Positions 54,264 through 62,966 of a DNA stretch of 64,000 nucleotides are shown here, piece after piece. Each line of letters opens with the position of its first letter. The first letter of the stretch is position 1. The notes beneath the pieces were generated by a model. The model had not been told where the DNA came from. It made no database searches and worked only from the letters and a program-made list of their open reading frames with translations. This DNA comes from Dyadobacter sp. CY345 (lineage in GTDB: Bacteria; Bacteroidota; Bacteroidia; Cytophagales; Spirosomataceae). Made by a program: the position numbers and the translations under genes. The stretch covers positions 900,946-964,945 of the forward strand of contig NZ_JAKFFS010000002.1 in the NCBI RefSeq assembly GCF_021502725.1, in the 5' to 3' direction.

Positions 54264-54742
54264 CTAACTAACCAGCAGCCCAAAGAAGATATTAATCGGA
54301 CTTGCCCAGCTGATTTCTACCCAGACAACGACGACGCCTTCACGTGGTGAAATGTTACAAACGGTATATCTCGCCGATCCTATGAATCTGCTGCCAGCCG
54401 GATTAGCCGCATTGCTAAATTCACTGATGCTTAGCATCACATTCGTTTCCGCGGAAATTATAATAATAGGTATTTGGTCCTGTCTTTATAGCAAGCGCGC
54501 TTCTGACTGATTTGAAAGCATTTACCCGTCCTGTTCCGATCGGTTTGTCGGGCGTGATGGCATCCACGTTATTTTTTATGATATCACGGACTTCTCCAAA
54601 AGTTGCATTTGGCTTTTTCGAGGCGACGAGGGCAGCCAGACCGGCTACATGCGGGCAGGGCATGGAAGTTCCGGACATACCAACTTATCCTCCTGTATTC
54701 ATTTCTGCGGAGAATTTCATGATAGTATCTAGCATGAAATGA
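54264..54742 (-). pseudogene. Decayed subtilase (S8 peptidase) C-terminal remnant
   Basis: On the minus strand the remnant reads MKFSAEMNTGG, a stop (TAA where TAT/Tyr is expected), then VGMSGTSMPCPHVAGLAALV, which contains the catalytic serine of subtilases (GTSMxxPHVAG). The frame goes on to GTGRVNAFKSVRSA, then breaks near 54450: by shifting one base it continues AETNVMLSISEFSNAANPAG and on to ISWASPINIFFGLLVS and TAG at 54264. So there is one nonsense mutation and one frameshift. The 5' two-thirds (Asp and His of the triad) are gone; the terminator of the neighbouring gene begins about 28 bases upstream. Confidence 0.85.
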
Positions 54743-54769
54743 GGGATGATAATCGGGAAAGTCTTGAAA

Positions 54770-54816
54770 ACACAAATACATCAGAGCCTGGTTTTTCGGT
54801 TCTGATGTGTTTGTGT
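54770..54816 (-). terminator. Strong terminator after the collagen-motif lipoprotein gene
   Basis: On the minus strand ACACAAACACATCAGAACC pairs with GGCTCTGATGTATTTGTGT over 19 bases with two mismatches, then TTTTC follows. It lies 14 bases after the stop codon. Confidence 0.85.
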
Positions 54817-54829
54817 TTAATTAAGAGGA

Positions 54830-55303
54830 TCAGTCAGGAATGTTATAAAGCGATTTCACCTCCTCATAGGACATTTGGCTAAGTGAATTTTTTCTCGCCG
54901 TTTCACCGCCAGGTATGATGACATATCTGAAAGATTGCGTGCTTATTGAATAATTAGCGACGAAATCAATACGTCCTGGATAAAAGCGTTGGTGTACGGT
55001 ATAGGAGGTGCCACTTAAAGTCTGAGCGTATGGTAGCGTAAGAACCCGGCCGCTTTCGGACCAGTAAACACGGATATCTGCCTTGTCCAGCATTTCCTGT
55101 GTCAATTTCGGAACGGCGAGAGAGGCGGTGTAAGTAGAGCCGCTTCCGGAAAATGGTGTGGATATCCAGCCGGAATAAATCACATTGGCTGTTCCGGTAT
55201 CGCCTTTTGGCCCGACCTCTCCGTCGGAGCCGGAGCAGCCGTTGAGGATGACCATTAAAGCGATAAGCGTGCTTGTTAAGAGAAATTTGATAGACGTTTT
55301 CAT
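54830..55303 (-). CDS. Lipoprotein with short collagen-like motif
   Basis: The 157-residue protein has a lipoprotein signal (LLTSTLIALMVILNGCSG; Cys23) followed at once by a short Gly-X-Y stretch, GSDGEVGPKGDTG. The rest is beta-rich without a recognised domain (VIYSGWISTPFSGSGSTYTA; QSFRYVIIPGGETARKNSLS). Very similar short lipoproteins with one collagen-like triplet run are common in Bacteroidota; function is unknown. It is monocistronic with a strong terminator. Confidence 0.75.
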   Translation of the reverse strand: MKTSIKFLLTSTLIALMVILNGCSGSDGEVGPKGDTGTANVIYSGWISTPFSGSGSTYTASLAVPKLTQEMLDKADIRVYWSESGRVLTLPYAQTLSGTSYTVHQRFYPGRIDFVANYSISTQSFRYVIIPGGETARKNSLSQMSYEEVKSLYNIPD

Positions 55304-55401
55304 AATGTCTGGATTTAATGATTAAGAAATAAAACAGATAAGAGAATCTGACTTCTTAGTCGTTAGCTCCAATGGCGAGGGAAACAGCCTTGGGAAAATA
55401 T

Positions 55402-57525
55402 TTATTCTACCCCGATATTAAAATCACCGTTCATAACGAGTTTTGCATCGATAGGCGAATCACTTCCGGGGATGAGGAGTCCCTTGATTTTAGTCGTTTT
55501 TCCTTTACTTAATAAATCAAAAACATGCTTGTCTGTCAGGGTTTTGCCCATGAGTTCAAAAGGGATTTTGAAACCGCAAACCTGGAAATTACCGCATCCG
55601 TAAGCCGTTTTCCCCTTTTTTAATAAATGTTCCTTACACTTCGGGCATTTCAACGTCTCTATTGCAATTTCTTCTTTGGGTTCTTTTGGCTTTGGCTCTT
55701 TTTTGACTTTTTCTTCTTTTTCAACAACGACAGGCTCTTGGGCAATACTGATCATACCACCCCGATTTGAGAGCACTTCTTTGGTAAGATCAACGACCAT
55801 CTGAATTAATTCCTGCTTAAAAGTATCCATCGAATACTCGCCTTTTTCGATCAGCCGGAGTTTACGTTCCCAGTTGCCGGTCAGCTCGGCACTTTTCAAA
55901 AGCTCATTTTGAATGGTATCGATCAGGTCAATTCCGGTCTGCGTGGCGTAGAGATTTTTCTTTTTCTTTTCAATATATTTTCGCTTGAAAAGTGTTTCAA
56001 TGATGTTCGCACGTGTTGAAGGGCGACCTATTCCGTTGTCTTTCAATATCTCACGCATTTCTTCATCTTCCACCTGCCGGCCAGCCGTCTCCATGGCGCG
56101 GAGCAATGTCGCTTCGGTAAAAGCTTTTGGAGGTGAAGTTTTGCCATGATGTATTCTCGGCTCGTGCGGACCGCTCTCGCCGACGACAAAATCTGGCATA
56201 ATGCGTTCTTCGTCAGCGGCTTCTTTTTTCGCACTCGCGTCATTGGCATATACCTCCCGCCAGCCCATTTCCAGGATTTGTTTACCGGTCGCTTTGAATT
56301 CAACCTGCCCGACTTTTCCAAGCACCGTCGTATTGGCCACTTTACATTCCGGATAAAAAGCGGCGATAAATCTTCGAACGATCAGATCATAAATCCGTTT
56401 TTCGTCGATACTAATGTTGTTAGGAAAAACGCCGGTAGGGATAATGGCATGGTGATCCGTTACCTTTTTGTCGTCGAAAACAGTTTTTGATTTCGGAATC
56501 GGCTGCTGTAAAAGTGGCGCAGTCAGATTTGCATACGGTTTCAGATCTGCCAAAATTCCTGCAATTTTTGGATGCAGATCTTCTGAAAGGTAAGTGGTAT
56601 CAACACGCGGATAGGTTACGAATTTTTTCTCGTATAGATTCTGGATATGTTTCAAAGTATCCTCGGCTGAATATCCATATTTTTTATTGGCCTCAACTTG
56701 TAGTGAGGTCAAATCGAATAAACGCGGATTACCTTCTTTACCTTCTTTCCGTTCAAATGAAGTTATTTCAAAAAGGTGCTCTTTGAGGTATACAAGCCCT
56801 TTTTCTGCTTTTTCAACTTTCTTAATACGGTCAATTGTCGCAGTGAATTCTGTATCACGGTATGTCGTCTTTAACTCCCAATATTCTTCGGAAACAAAAG
56901 CATTGATCTCTTTCTGACGCTGAACAATGACGGCCAAAGTGGGTGTCTGCACCCTTCCGATGGACAAAACAACTTTCCCCTGACCGAATTTTTTCGTAAA
57001 AAGTCTGGTCGCATTCATGCCCAGAAGCCAGTCGCCAATGGCTCTTGCGCTTCCGGCAGCGTATAAATTATTGTATTGATCGCTTTCTTTTAATTTCTCA
57101 AATCCTTCGCGTATAGCCTGTTCGGTAAGTGAAGAAATCCACAGGCGTTTGACAGGAACGGCGCATTTTGCTTTAAGTAAAACCCAGCGCTGAATGAGCT
57201 CTCCTTCCTGGCCGGCATCGCCACAATTTATTACTTCTTCGCAGTTTTTGACCAGATTTTCGATAACACCAAATTGCTTCAACGCACCGGGATTATCGAT
57301 CAATTTGATTCCAAAATTCGCCGGGATCATTGGCAAATCCTCCAACCGCCAGAATTTCCAGCGTTCATGATAGTCGTGCGGCTCTTTCAGGGTACAAAAA
57401 TGGCCGAACGTCCAGGTTACCTGATATCCATTGCCTTCATAATATCCATCTTTACGCTGCTTCGCTCCGAGCACTTCGGCTATGTCTTTCGCTACACTCG
57501 GCTTTTCGGCTATGCAAACTTTCAT
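55402..57525 (-). CDS. topB: DNA topoisomerase III
   Basis: Type IA topoisomerase of 707 residues from the ATG at 57525 (MKVCIAEKPSVAKDIAEVLG); an in-frame start 11 codons upstream is less likely. The Toprim domain has ADK-like EKPSVAKD and GDAGQEGELIQRW with metal-binding acidic residues. The active-site tyrosine lies in KKFVTYPRVDTTYLSED (about Tyr305). HHAIIPTG and GIGRPSTRANIIETLF are in the gate domain. The C-terminus has one zinc ribbon (CPKCKEHLLKKG, then GCGNFQVCGF). It acts in decatenation and recombination intermediates. Some Bacteroidota topB copies travel on conjugative elements; no such genes flank it here. Confidence 0.95.
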   Translation of the reverse strand: MKVCIAEKPSVAKDIAEVLGAKQRKDGYYEGNGYQVTWTFGHFCTLKEPHDYHERWKFWRLEDLPMIPANFGIKLIDNPGALKQFGVIENLVKNCEEVINCGDAGQEGELIQRWVLLKAKCAVPVKRLWISSLTEQAIREGFEKLKESDQYNNLYAAGSARAIGDWLLGMNATRLFTKKFGQGKVVLSIGRVQTPTLAVIVQRQKEINAFVSEEYWELKTTYRDTEFTATIDRIKKVEKAEKGLVYLKEHLFEITSFERKEGKEGNPRLFDLTSLQVEANKKYGYSAEDTLKHIQNLYEKKFVTYPRVDTTYLSEDLHPKIAGILADLKPYANLTAPLLQQPIPKSKTVFDDKKVTDHHAIIPTGVFPNNISIDEKRIYDLIVRRFIAAFYPECKVANTTVLGKVGQVEFKATGKQILEMGWREVYANDASAKKEAADEERIMPDFVVGESGPHEPRIHHGKTSPPKAFTEATLLRAMETAGRQVEDEEMREILKDNGIGRPSTRANIIETLFKRKYIEKKKKNLYATQTGIDLIDTIQNELLKSAELTGNWERKLRLIEKGEYSMDTFKQELIQMVVDLTKEVLSNRGGMISIAQEPVVVEKEEKVKKEPKPKEPKEEIAIETLKCPKCKEHLLKKGKTAYGCGNFQVCGFKIPFELMGKTLTDKHVFDLLSKGKTTKIKGLLIPGSDSPIDAKLVMNGDFNIGVE

Positions 57526-57713
57526 ATTTATTGGATCAGAGCACTTTGAGAGAACCAAGGCAGTCTGAGAAATTCAGTTTTTGTTTTGTTAATTTTGGAA
57601 CTGCAAAGGTCGGGAAATTTTTGTGGAATATGGATTTTCTTTATCTTGGATGTGAAAGGGAAATATGCAGCATGATTTATAAAATTCGAAGGAGACAGTC
57701 GTAATCGTATGAC

Positions 57714-57982
57714 ATGGATAAAGAAATATTGGTAGAAAGACTCAAAAGTACATTCTCCGAAGTTCATTTAAACGGGCCGGACATTAACGCTTTTGTATTA
57801 TGCCCGTCTTATGGAGGCGCTGTTAGAGATTCTTATATTCTAGGTGTCAGCGCACCATCACTTGCGTTTTTTTTGATTCCATACCAGCCTTAATGGATGG
57901 CGCAAAAAATAATTTCCTGGATGGTTCTGATTATATTCCCGAACCCAAAAAGGTCGATGCGGAGCTTTTTGAAGTTAACTAA
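57714..57982 (+). pseudogene. Small gene of 89 codons broken at an 8-T run
   Basis: From ATG 57714 the frame reads MDKEILVERLKSTFSEVHLN and AFVLCPSYGGAVRDSYILGV up to an eight-base T run at about 57867-57874, then hits a stop. One extra T would restore reading through DSIPALMDGAKNNFLDGSDY and end at ...AELFEVN TAA, giving exactly 90 codons. So it is a recent frameshift, a sequencing slip in the homopolymer, or less likely programmed frameshifting. No family is recognised. Confidence 0.55.
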
Positions 57983-58092
57983 TATGCAAATCTCTTCAAT
58001 AGTAAAATTAAATATTTAACAATAAGGTAACCATTTCTAAACATCTCCGACAATACCATTGACGAACTTTGTTAATACCAGTTCAAAAAACA

Positions 58093-59019
58093 ATGGAGCG
58101 TCGAAGTTTATTGAAAAATATTGGTTTGATAGCGGGGAGTTTGTCACTGCCAACATGGTCGGTTGCAAATAACAAGATCGAAAATCCCAAGCGCGTTATG
58201 CGTATTGCCCACCTGACAGACATTCATATCCAGCCTAATCTCATTGCGGCGCACGGATTTAAAAAATGTCTTCACCATCTGCAAAATCTCGACGTGAAAC
58301 CAGATTTCATCCTTAACGGCGGTGATGTCGTGATGGGTTCGAAAAATGCCACCTTCGAAAAATCGGAAAAGGAATGGGATATGTATCAAAAAGTCTTGCA
58401 GCGTGAGAATTCTTTGCGCGTGTTTACCTGCGTGGGAAATCATGATATTTTATTGAAAAAGGATCAAGCCACTGGTTTTCAGGATGGCAAAAAAAGAGCG
58501 GTTGATAAGCTCGAACTTGCAGAAGCCTATTACAGCTTCGATCAGAATGGCTGGCATTTTATCGTTTTGGACAGTGTCCATGAAAAATTTGATGGACATG
58601 GTTATACGGCAAAATTAGGAGAAGCTCAGATGGACTGGCTGGAAAAGGATCTGGAAAAAACATCAGACAAAACTCCGGTGATGGTCATTTCGCATATTCC
58701 GATTCTTTCAGCCTGTGTGTTTTTAGACGGGCAGAATGTTAAAAAAGATGACTGGCATGTGCCAGGAGGCTGGATGCATACCGACTGCGCAGAGTTGGTT
58801 GCTTTATTTCACAAACATAAAAACGTGAAGCTGGCGGTAAGCGGGCATATCCATTTGCACGATCAGGTTGTCTATAACGGCGTGACATATTGCTGCAATG
58901 GAGCCGTTTGCGGAGACTACTGGTTTGGGAAAACCCAGGAAACCAAAGCGGGTTATGCAATCATTGATTTATTTTCCGATGGCTCGTTCAATAATAACTA
59001 CATCAGTTATCGAAGCTAG
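58093..59019 (+). CDS. Exported calcineurin-like metallophosphoesterase
   Basis: From ATG 58093 the product (308 residues) starts MERRSLLKNIGLIAGSLSLP, a twin-arginine-like export signal. The metallophosphoesterase motifs follow in order: AHLTDIHIQP (DxH), ILNGGDVVMG (GD), TCVGNHDILL (GNHD), VISHIPIL and VSGHIHLHD (GHxH). It probably hydrolyses phosphomonoesters or diesters in the periplasm; the substrate is open. A TTG eight codons upstream could extend the frame but would bury the signal. A hairpin follows the stop. Confidence 0.9.
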   Translation: MERRSLLKNIGLIAGSLSLPTWSVANNKIENPKRVMRIAHLTDIHIQPNLIAAHGFKKCLHHLQNLDVKPDFILNGGDVVMGSKNATFEKSEKEWDMYQKVLQRENSLRVFTCVGNHDILLKKDQATGFQDGKKRAVDKLELAEAYYSFDQNGWHFIVLDSVHEKFDGHGYTAKLGEAQMDWLEKDLEKTSDKTPVMVISHIPILSACVFLDGQNVKKDDWHVPGGWMHTDCAELVALFHKHKNVKLAVSGHIHLHDQVVYNGVTYCCNGAVCGDYWFGKTQETKAGYAIIDLFSDGSFNNNYISYRS

Positions 59020-59024
59020 GACGG

Positions 59025-59063
59025 CCAAACAGCTAACACTGATTTACAATCAGTGTTGTTTGG
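59025..59063 (+). terminator. Terminator-like hairpin after the metallophosphoesterase gene
   Basis: CCAAACA...AACACTGATT and AATCAGTGTTGTTTGG pair, the inner 10 bases perfectly around TAC. It begins five bases after the stop codon. There is no strong T tract. Confidence 0.65.
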
Positions 59064-59147
59064 TGTAGCGTTTGCAACGCGTTTTTTTTGTAATGTTTGC
59101 TATTCAAATAACTCGTTTGCTGAAAACTCATCAGAAAGGAAAAAAGA

Positions 59148-59178
59148 ATCCCTGTCCATCATGCAATGAACAGGGAAT
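59148..59178 (-). terminator. Terminator after the Old Yellow Enzyme gene
   Basis: On the minus strand ATTCCCTGT and ACAGGGAT pair around a loop and are followed by TCTTTTTT, nine bases after the stop codon at 59187. Confidence 0.75.
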
Positions 59179-59186
59179 AATAAATG

Positions 59187-60287
59187 TTACAACAAAACCC
59201 CTAGTGCCTCTTTCGAGAAACCAACAAGTTCTTCGGTTTTCTCGTCACGTATTTTTTCAACCCAGTGTGGATCCGCCAGGATTGGACGGCCAACAGCAAC
59301 CAGATCAAAATCTCCTCTGTTGAAACGACGCATCAATTCGTCAAGCGAACTTGGTTGAGAACTTTCTCCCGCAAATGCAGCAAGGAATTCACCCGTTAAT
59401 CCAACTGAACCTACTGTGATGGTTGGTTTACCAGTGATTTTTTTAGCCCAGCCGGCAAAGTTCAGGTCAGATCCTTCAAATTCTGGTTCCCAGAAACGGC
59501 GTTGCGAGCAATGGAAAATATCAACACCAGCTTCCGACAAAGGCAGCAGCCAGGATTCCATTTCTTCGGGCGTTTTGGCAAGTTTAAAATTATAGTCAGC
59601 AGGCTTGAATTGCGACAAGCGAAGTATGATTGTGAAATCTTCACCCACTTGTTTTCTCACCTCTTTAATTACGTCCACTGCAAAACGGGTGCGTTCCGCA
59701 AGGGTTTTTCCGCCATATTGATCCGTACGGTTATTGGTCGCTTCCCAGAAAAACTGGTCGATCAGGTAACCATGTGCGCCATGAAGTTCCAGACAGTCAA
59801 ATCCTAGTTTTTTTGCGTCAGCCGCAGCGCGTCCGAAGGCCAGGATTGTTTCTGCAATATCGGCTTCCGTCATCGCTACACCATTTGCCAGATTCGGGCT
59901 ATTATATTCCGAAGGACCTTCAAATGGAACAGATGGCGTCCATCCGCTGTGGTGATTGGCCATAATTCCCATGTGCCAGATTTGAGGACCCATGCTTCCG
60001 CCTTCCTCGTGAACGCCGTCAATTACTTTCTTCCAGCCATTCAAAGCTTCTTCGCCATAAAAGTGAGGAACGTTCGCATCGTTGGATGAAGACGGACGGT
60101 CAATTACGGTACCTTCCGATAAAATTAAACCAACATCGCCGGCAGCTCTTCTGCTATAATAGGATGCAACGTCTTCTGTTGGGATACCATTTGGTGAAAA
60201 TGACCGCGTCATAGGTGCCATGACGATACGGTTTTTAATGTTGAGTGATTTCAAGCTAAAAGGCTTGAACAATGGTTCAGAACTCAT
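59187..60287 (-). CDS. Old Yellow Enzyme family ene-reductase (alkene reductase)
   Basis: The 366-residue FMN enzyme reduces activated alkenes or similar electrophiles with NAD(P)H. Visible are NRIVMAPMTRSFSPNG at the N-terminus, the substrate-binding histidine pair in CLELHGAHGYLIDQF (His169, His172), NNRTDQYGGKTLAERTRFAV, and the C-terminal FMN-binding RGDFDLVAVGRPILADP. It is in the NemA/XenA-like group. The 24-bp gap to an ArsR regulator on the same strand suggests a two-gene operon induced by an electrophile or metal-like signal. Confidence 0.95.
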   Translation of the reverse strand: MSSEPLFKPFSLKSLNIKNRIVMAPMTRSFSPNGIPTEDVASYYSRRAAGDVGLILSEGTVIDRPSSSNDANVPHFYGEEALNGWKKVIDGVHEEGGSMGPQIWHMGIMANHHSGWTPSVPFEGPSEYNSPNLANGVAMTEADIAETILAFGRAAADAKKLGFDCLELHGAHGYLIDQFFWEATNNRTDQYGGKTLAERTRFAVDVIKEVRKQVGEDFTIILRLSQFKPADYNFKLAKTPEEMESWLLPLSEAGVDIFHCSQRRFWEPEFEGSDLNFAGWAKKITGKPTITVGSVGLTGEFLAAFAGESSQPSSLDELMRRFNRGDFDLVAVGRPILADPHWVEKIRDEKTEELVGFSKEALGVLL

Positions 60288-60311
60288 AAAAAATTTTGGT
60301 TAATAATCATG

Positions 60312-60605
60312 TTAAATTTCCGATTCAATCAATTTGCTCAATGCAGCAAAAGCTTCATCATTTCTTTTATAATAGGTCCACTGACCAACCCGGGTTGCCT
60401 CGATCAGTCCCGCTTTTTTAAGCATTGTTAAATATTCAGAGACGGTCGATTGCGTAAGACCTGATTTCTCTTGGATCATTCCCACGCATACACCATCCGC
60501 GTTGCGATGCTCCGGTGCAAAGTGTAATTCAGGATTTTTCAGCCAGGTCAGAATCTCCAGCCGGGTTTTGTTTGACAGCGCCTTGAATATTTCTATTTGA
60601 TCCAT
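60312..60605 (-). CDS. ArsR-family transcriptional regulator
   Basis: The winged-helix regulator (97 residues) starts IEIFKALSNKTRLEILTWLK and has the recognition helix SGLTQSTVSEYLTMLKKAGL. One cysteine, in DGVCVGMIQE, is the only one; the CxCxxC metal site of classic ArsR is absent, so a thiol-based or small-molecule switch is more likely. It is the first gene of the operon with the ene-reductase and probably represses it from the 600-bp upstream region. Confidence 0.93.
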   Translation of the reverse strand: MDQIEIFKALSNKTRLEILTWLKNPELHFAPEHRNADGVCVGMIQEKSGLTQSTVSEYLTMLKKAGLIEATRVGQWTYYKRNDEAFAALSKLIESEI

Positions 60606-61156
60606 GTCTACTGCATATCGGAATTTCCCGATATTCCAATTAACATGTCATTCATTCTGAAAAGTTCCTCGTTATGTTTTTAAATTAAATCAGAGTTGTG
60701 AAATTTTTTTGTGTTTTAAATGTGATGATAAAACCGAGATTGGCGCTGAATATCGATTGAAATAACCATGATATTCTACCTTGTAATTTATCGTAGGGCT
60801 TATTTGAAGACTATTTTTGACCGTTCGATCATAAAAATCAGCTTTTCTGAAAATATTTTTAAAAAAAATTAAGAATATTTTTCTGAGTCAAAAATATAAA
60901 AATTGGTAACCATAGAATATTCTGTTTTTGGCATGGAAATGAGAATGTTAAATGGTTTAAAGCGCAATAGAGATTTAAGTTAGAGGATTGTTATTCGAAC
61001 TCAAAATTTACTTACATAACAATTCCAAGATTTGACGGCTAAAAATAAGTCAATTTATTAGTATAGTGCAAATATGTATAGTTCTAGTACTTTTGGTTTT
61101 ACTGGTAATTCAGGATAATTGACGGAATTTAATTTTGTTTTAATAGGCTCTGAACG
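60606..61156. other. AT-rich gene-free interval
   Basis: More than 500 bp with high A+T content between divergent transcription units. No gene, tRNA or clear palindrome is seen. It should contain the ArsR promoter on its left end; the right end leads into the promoter at 61157. Confidence 0.45.
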
Positions 61157-61185
61157 TTTGTATTCGAAATAATGTATTATATTTG
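61157..61185 (+). promoter_or_regulatory. Bacteroidota-type promoter before the small exported protein
   Basis: TTTG (61157-61160), a 17-base spacer and TATATTTG (61178-61185) match the -33 TTTG and -7 TANNTTTG elements of the phylum. The start codon follows 50 bases later, leaving an A-rich leader (GAAACAAAAAGACAAACAC). Confidence 0.6.
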
Positions 61186-61234
61186 TACAAGAAATCAGAG
61201 TGAAACAAAAAGACAAACACAAACATAAGTAACA

Positions 61235-61477
61235 ATGAAAAATACAATAAACATTTTGGCTGGTGCTATGATAGCAATGACCATATTTACTACTGCTAAC
61301 GCTAATACTGAAGATAAAGCAATTGCTACAACTGCGAACAAATCCCTTCCGGTTTCGGTGACTGTTTTGGAAACTCCTGCTCCTCAAAAAGAAGCTGTTG
61401 CTAAAACTCAAAACTACACTGCTCCTCAAAAAGCAAATATTGTAGAGCTAAAATTGAAAAGCGATTCAAGTAAATAA
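61235..61477 (+). CDS. Small exported hypothetical protein
   Basis: The 80-residue product has a signal peptide (ILAGAMIAMTIFTTANA). The mature part is Thr-, Ala- and Lys-rich with two APQK motifs (ETPAPQKEAVAK; YTAPQKANIVEL), probably unstructured. A well-placed promoter, an A-rich leader and a hairpin downstream support a real, well-expressed gene. No family is recognised. Confidence 0.65.
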   Translation: MKNTINILAGAMIAMTIFTTANANTEDKAIATTANKSLPVSVTVLETPAPQKEAVAKTQNYTAPQKANIVELKLKSDSSK

Positions 61478-61526
61478 TTTGAATCAAAATCGGCCTCCGG
61501 AGAAGAAGGCTTGAAATTTATGGGAT

Positions 61527-61559
61527 GAAAAAAGGGGGATTTATATCTTCCTTTTTTTA
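61527..61559 (+). terminator. Terminator-like hairpin after the small exported protein
   Basis: AAAAAAGG...GAT and ATC...CCTTTTTTT pair imperfectly, and the right arm ends in T residues. It lies about 50 bases after the stop codon. Confidence 0.6.
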
Positions 61560-61660
61560 TTTTCTGCCTGTCCTGTTTTTTGCCGCCCATTATTGTCAGA
61601 TTTTTCAGGTAAAAAATTAGTGTATAATGGCTTTTCAGGTTAATACTAAACTTTACTGTT

Positions 61661-62293
61661 ATGTCCAGAGTGATTACGCTTCTCAGTATCTTATTGCTGC
61701 TTTTTACTTGCGTGTCAATGTTGCTCAAAAAGGAAGTAGTACTTTTTAATGGAAAAAATTTTCATGGATGGGAAGGCGATACGGTGAAAACATGGCGTGT
61801 TGAAAATGGTGCGATTGTGGGCGGTTCCCTGACAGAAACTGTCGATCACAATTATTTTCTTTGTACCCAAAAAAGCTACGAAGATTTTGTCATCCGCGTG
61901 ACATTCAAGTTATCCGGGACAGACGGGTTTATTAATACCGGTGTTCAGTTCAGGAGTAAGCGCACTGAAAAACCGGATTACGAAATGATCGGGTATCAGG
62001 CTGATCTTGGTGAGGGATATTGGGGAAGTCTTTACGACGAATCACGCAGAAATAAAACACTCATCAGTCCGGATTCCATGCTGATCAAAAAGATCCTGAA
62101 AACCGGGGACTGGAATAATTATGAAGTACGCTGTGAGGGCAGACGTATCCGTATTTCGCTCAACGGACAACAAACCGTGGATTATACGGAGCCTGATGAG
62201 TCCATACCACAAAAAGGCATTATCGGACTACAAATACATGGCGGCGGGAAAGCGCAGGTAACCTTTAAAGATCTTATTTTACAAGAACTATAA
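61661..62293 (+). CDS. DUF1080 / 3-keto-disaccharide hydrolase-like secreted protein
   Basis: A signal-like segment (VITLLSILLLLFTCVSMLL) is followed by a single DUF1080 concanavalin-like domain. The strands VVLFNGKNFHGWEGDTVKTW, VIRVTFKLSGTDGFINTGVQ and GIIGLQIHGGGKAQVTFKDL are typical, with the conserved HGGGKA near the end. Relatives are abundant in Bacteroidota and some hydrolyse 3-keto-glycosides; substrate here is unknown. The 210-residue size is that of single-domain members. It converges with the lipoprotein gene eight bases away. Confidence 0.88.
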   Translation: MSRVITLLSILLLLFTCVSMLLKKEVVLFNGKNFHGWEGDTVKTWRVENGAIVGGSLTETVDHNYFLCTQKSYEDFVIRVTFKLSGTDGFINTGVQFRSKRTEKPDYEMIGYQADLGEGYWGSLYDESRRNKTLISPDSMLIKKILKTGDWNNYEVRCEGRRIRISLNGQQTVDYTEPDESIPQKGIIGLQIHGGGKAQVTFKDLILQEL

Positions 62294-62300
62294 CATTATT

Positions 62301-62768
62301 TCACTTCTCTTTCCTGAACTTTAATTCGATCCTGGTCATCTGTGGATAATTGTAGGCCGTGCTTTGCGTCTTCATACTAAATGCATTATCAGAAACATCG
62401 CTGGGGTCAATGGTCCATTCTCCACCTTTTGCGGCGACTGGATCAGCGGAGAAAATGGTGATATTTTTATCATTCGTTTTCCACTTTAAAGTCATAGGTT
62501 TTGTGTCGCCGACAAAATAGCCGGAAAAGGAGCCGTCGTTAATGAAACTTACAGTCTCCATATACCGCTCAAAACTCACGCTGCCGAATTGCTCAACGAG
62601 CTTTCCATTCTTAAAAACGGGAGCGTCGTTGGCGTAGATTTCATTTATGTACCATTTTGGATTACCTGTCAGTTTTTCAGCGGCTTCTCTTGGATTGCTG
62701 GCGGAATTATTACAGGCCGAAATCGTGGTTAATAAAAGAAGGAATAGAAAGGTTTTGATATGGTTCAT
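62301..62768 (-). CDS. Lipoprotein of lipocalin-like type
   Basis: The 155-residue protein has a lipobox signal (FLFLLLLTTISACNNSAS, Cys19). The mature part is a predicted small beta barrel with KLTGNPKWYINEIYANDAPV at its start and ending YPQMTRIELKFRKE, like the many lipocalin-like lipoproteins of Bacteroidota. Function unknown. It is a single-gene unit. Confidence 0.7.
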   Translation of the reverse strand: MNHIKTFLFLLLLTTISACNNSASNPREAAEKLTGNPKWYINEIYANDAPVFKNGKLVEQFGSVSFERYMETVSFINDGSFSGYFVGDTKPMTLKWKTNDKNITIFSADPVAAKGGEWTIDPSDVSDNAFSMKTQSTAYNYPQMTRIELKFRKEK

Positions 62769-62966
62769 AAGGTTTTAAGGGATAATATTTTTTTAACGCA
62801 AAGAAGGGAAGTTAAATTTAAAGGACGCAAAAAAACTTGGCGTACTTCGCGTTAACCTTTTTTGCTTTGCGTGACAAAACCTATTCCTAACAATTTCATA
62901 ATATTTCAAAAATCAATAATGTCGATTTAAAGCTAAAAATTGCCGACTAAAATCAATTGCAAGCTT

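Noticed and set aside
55402..57525. Topoisomerase III as evidence of an integrated conjugative element
   Set aside because: No relaxase, integrase, tra genes or attachment repeats nearby.
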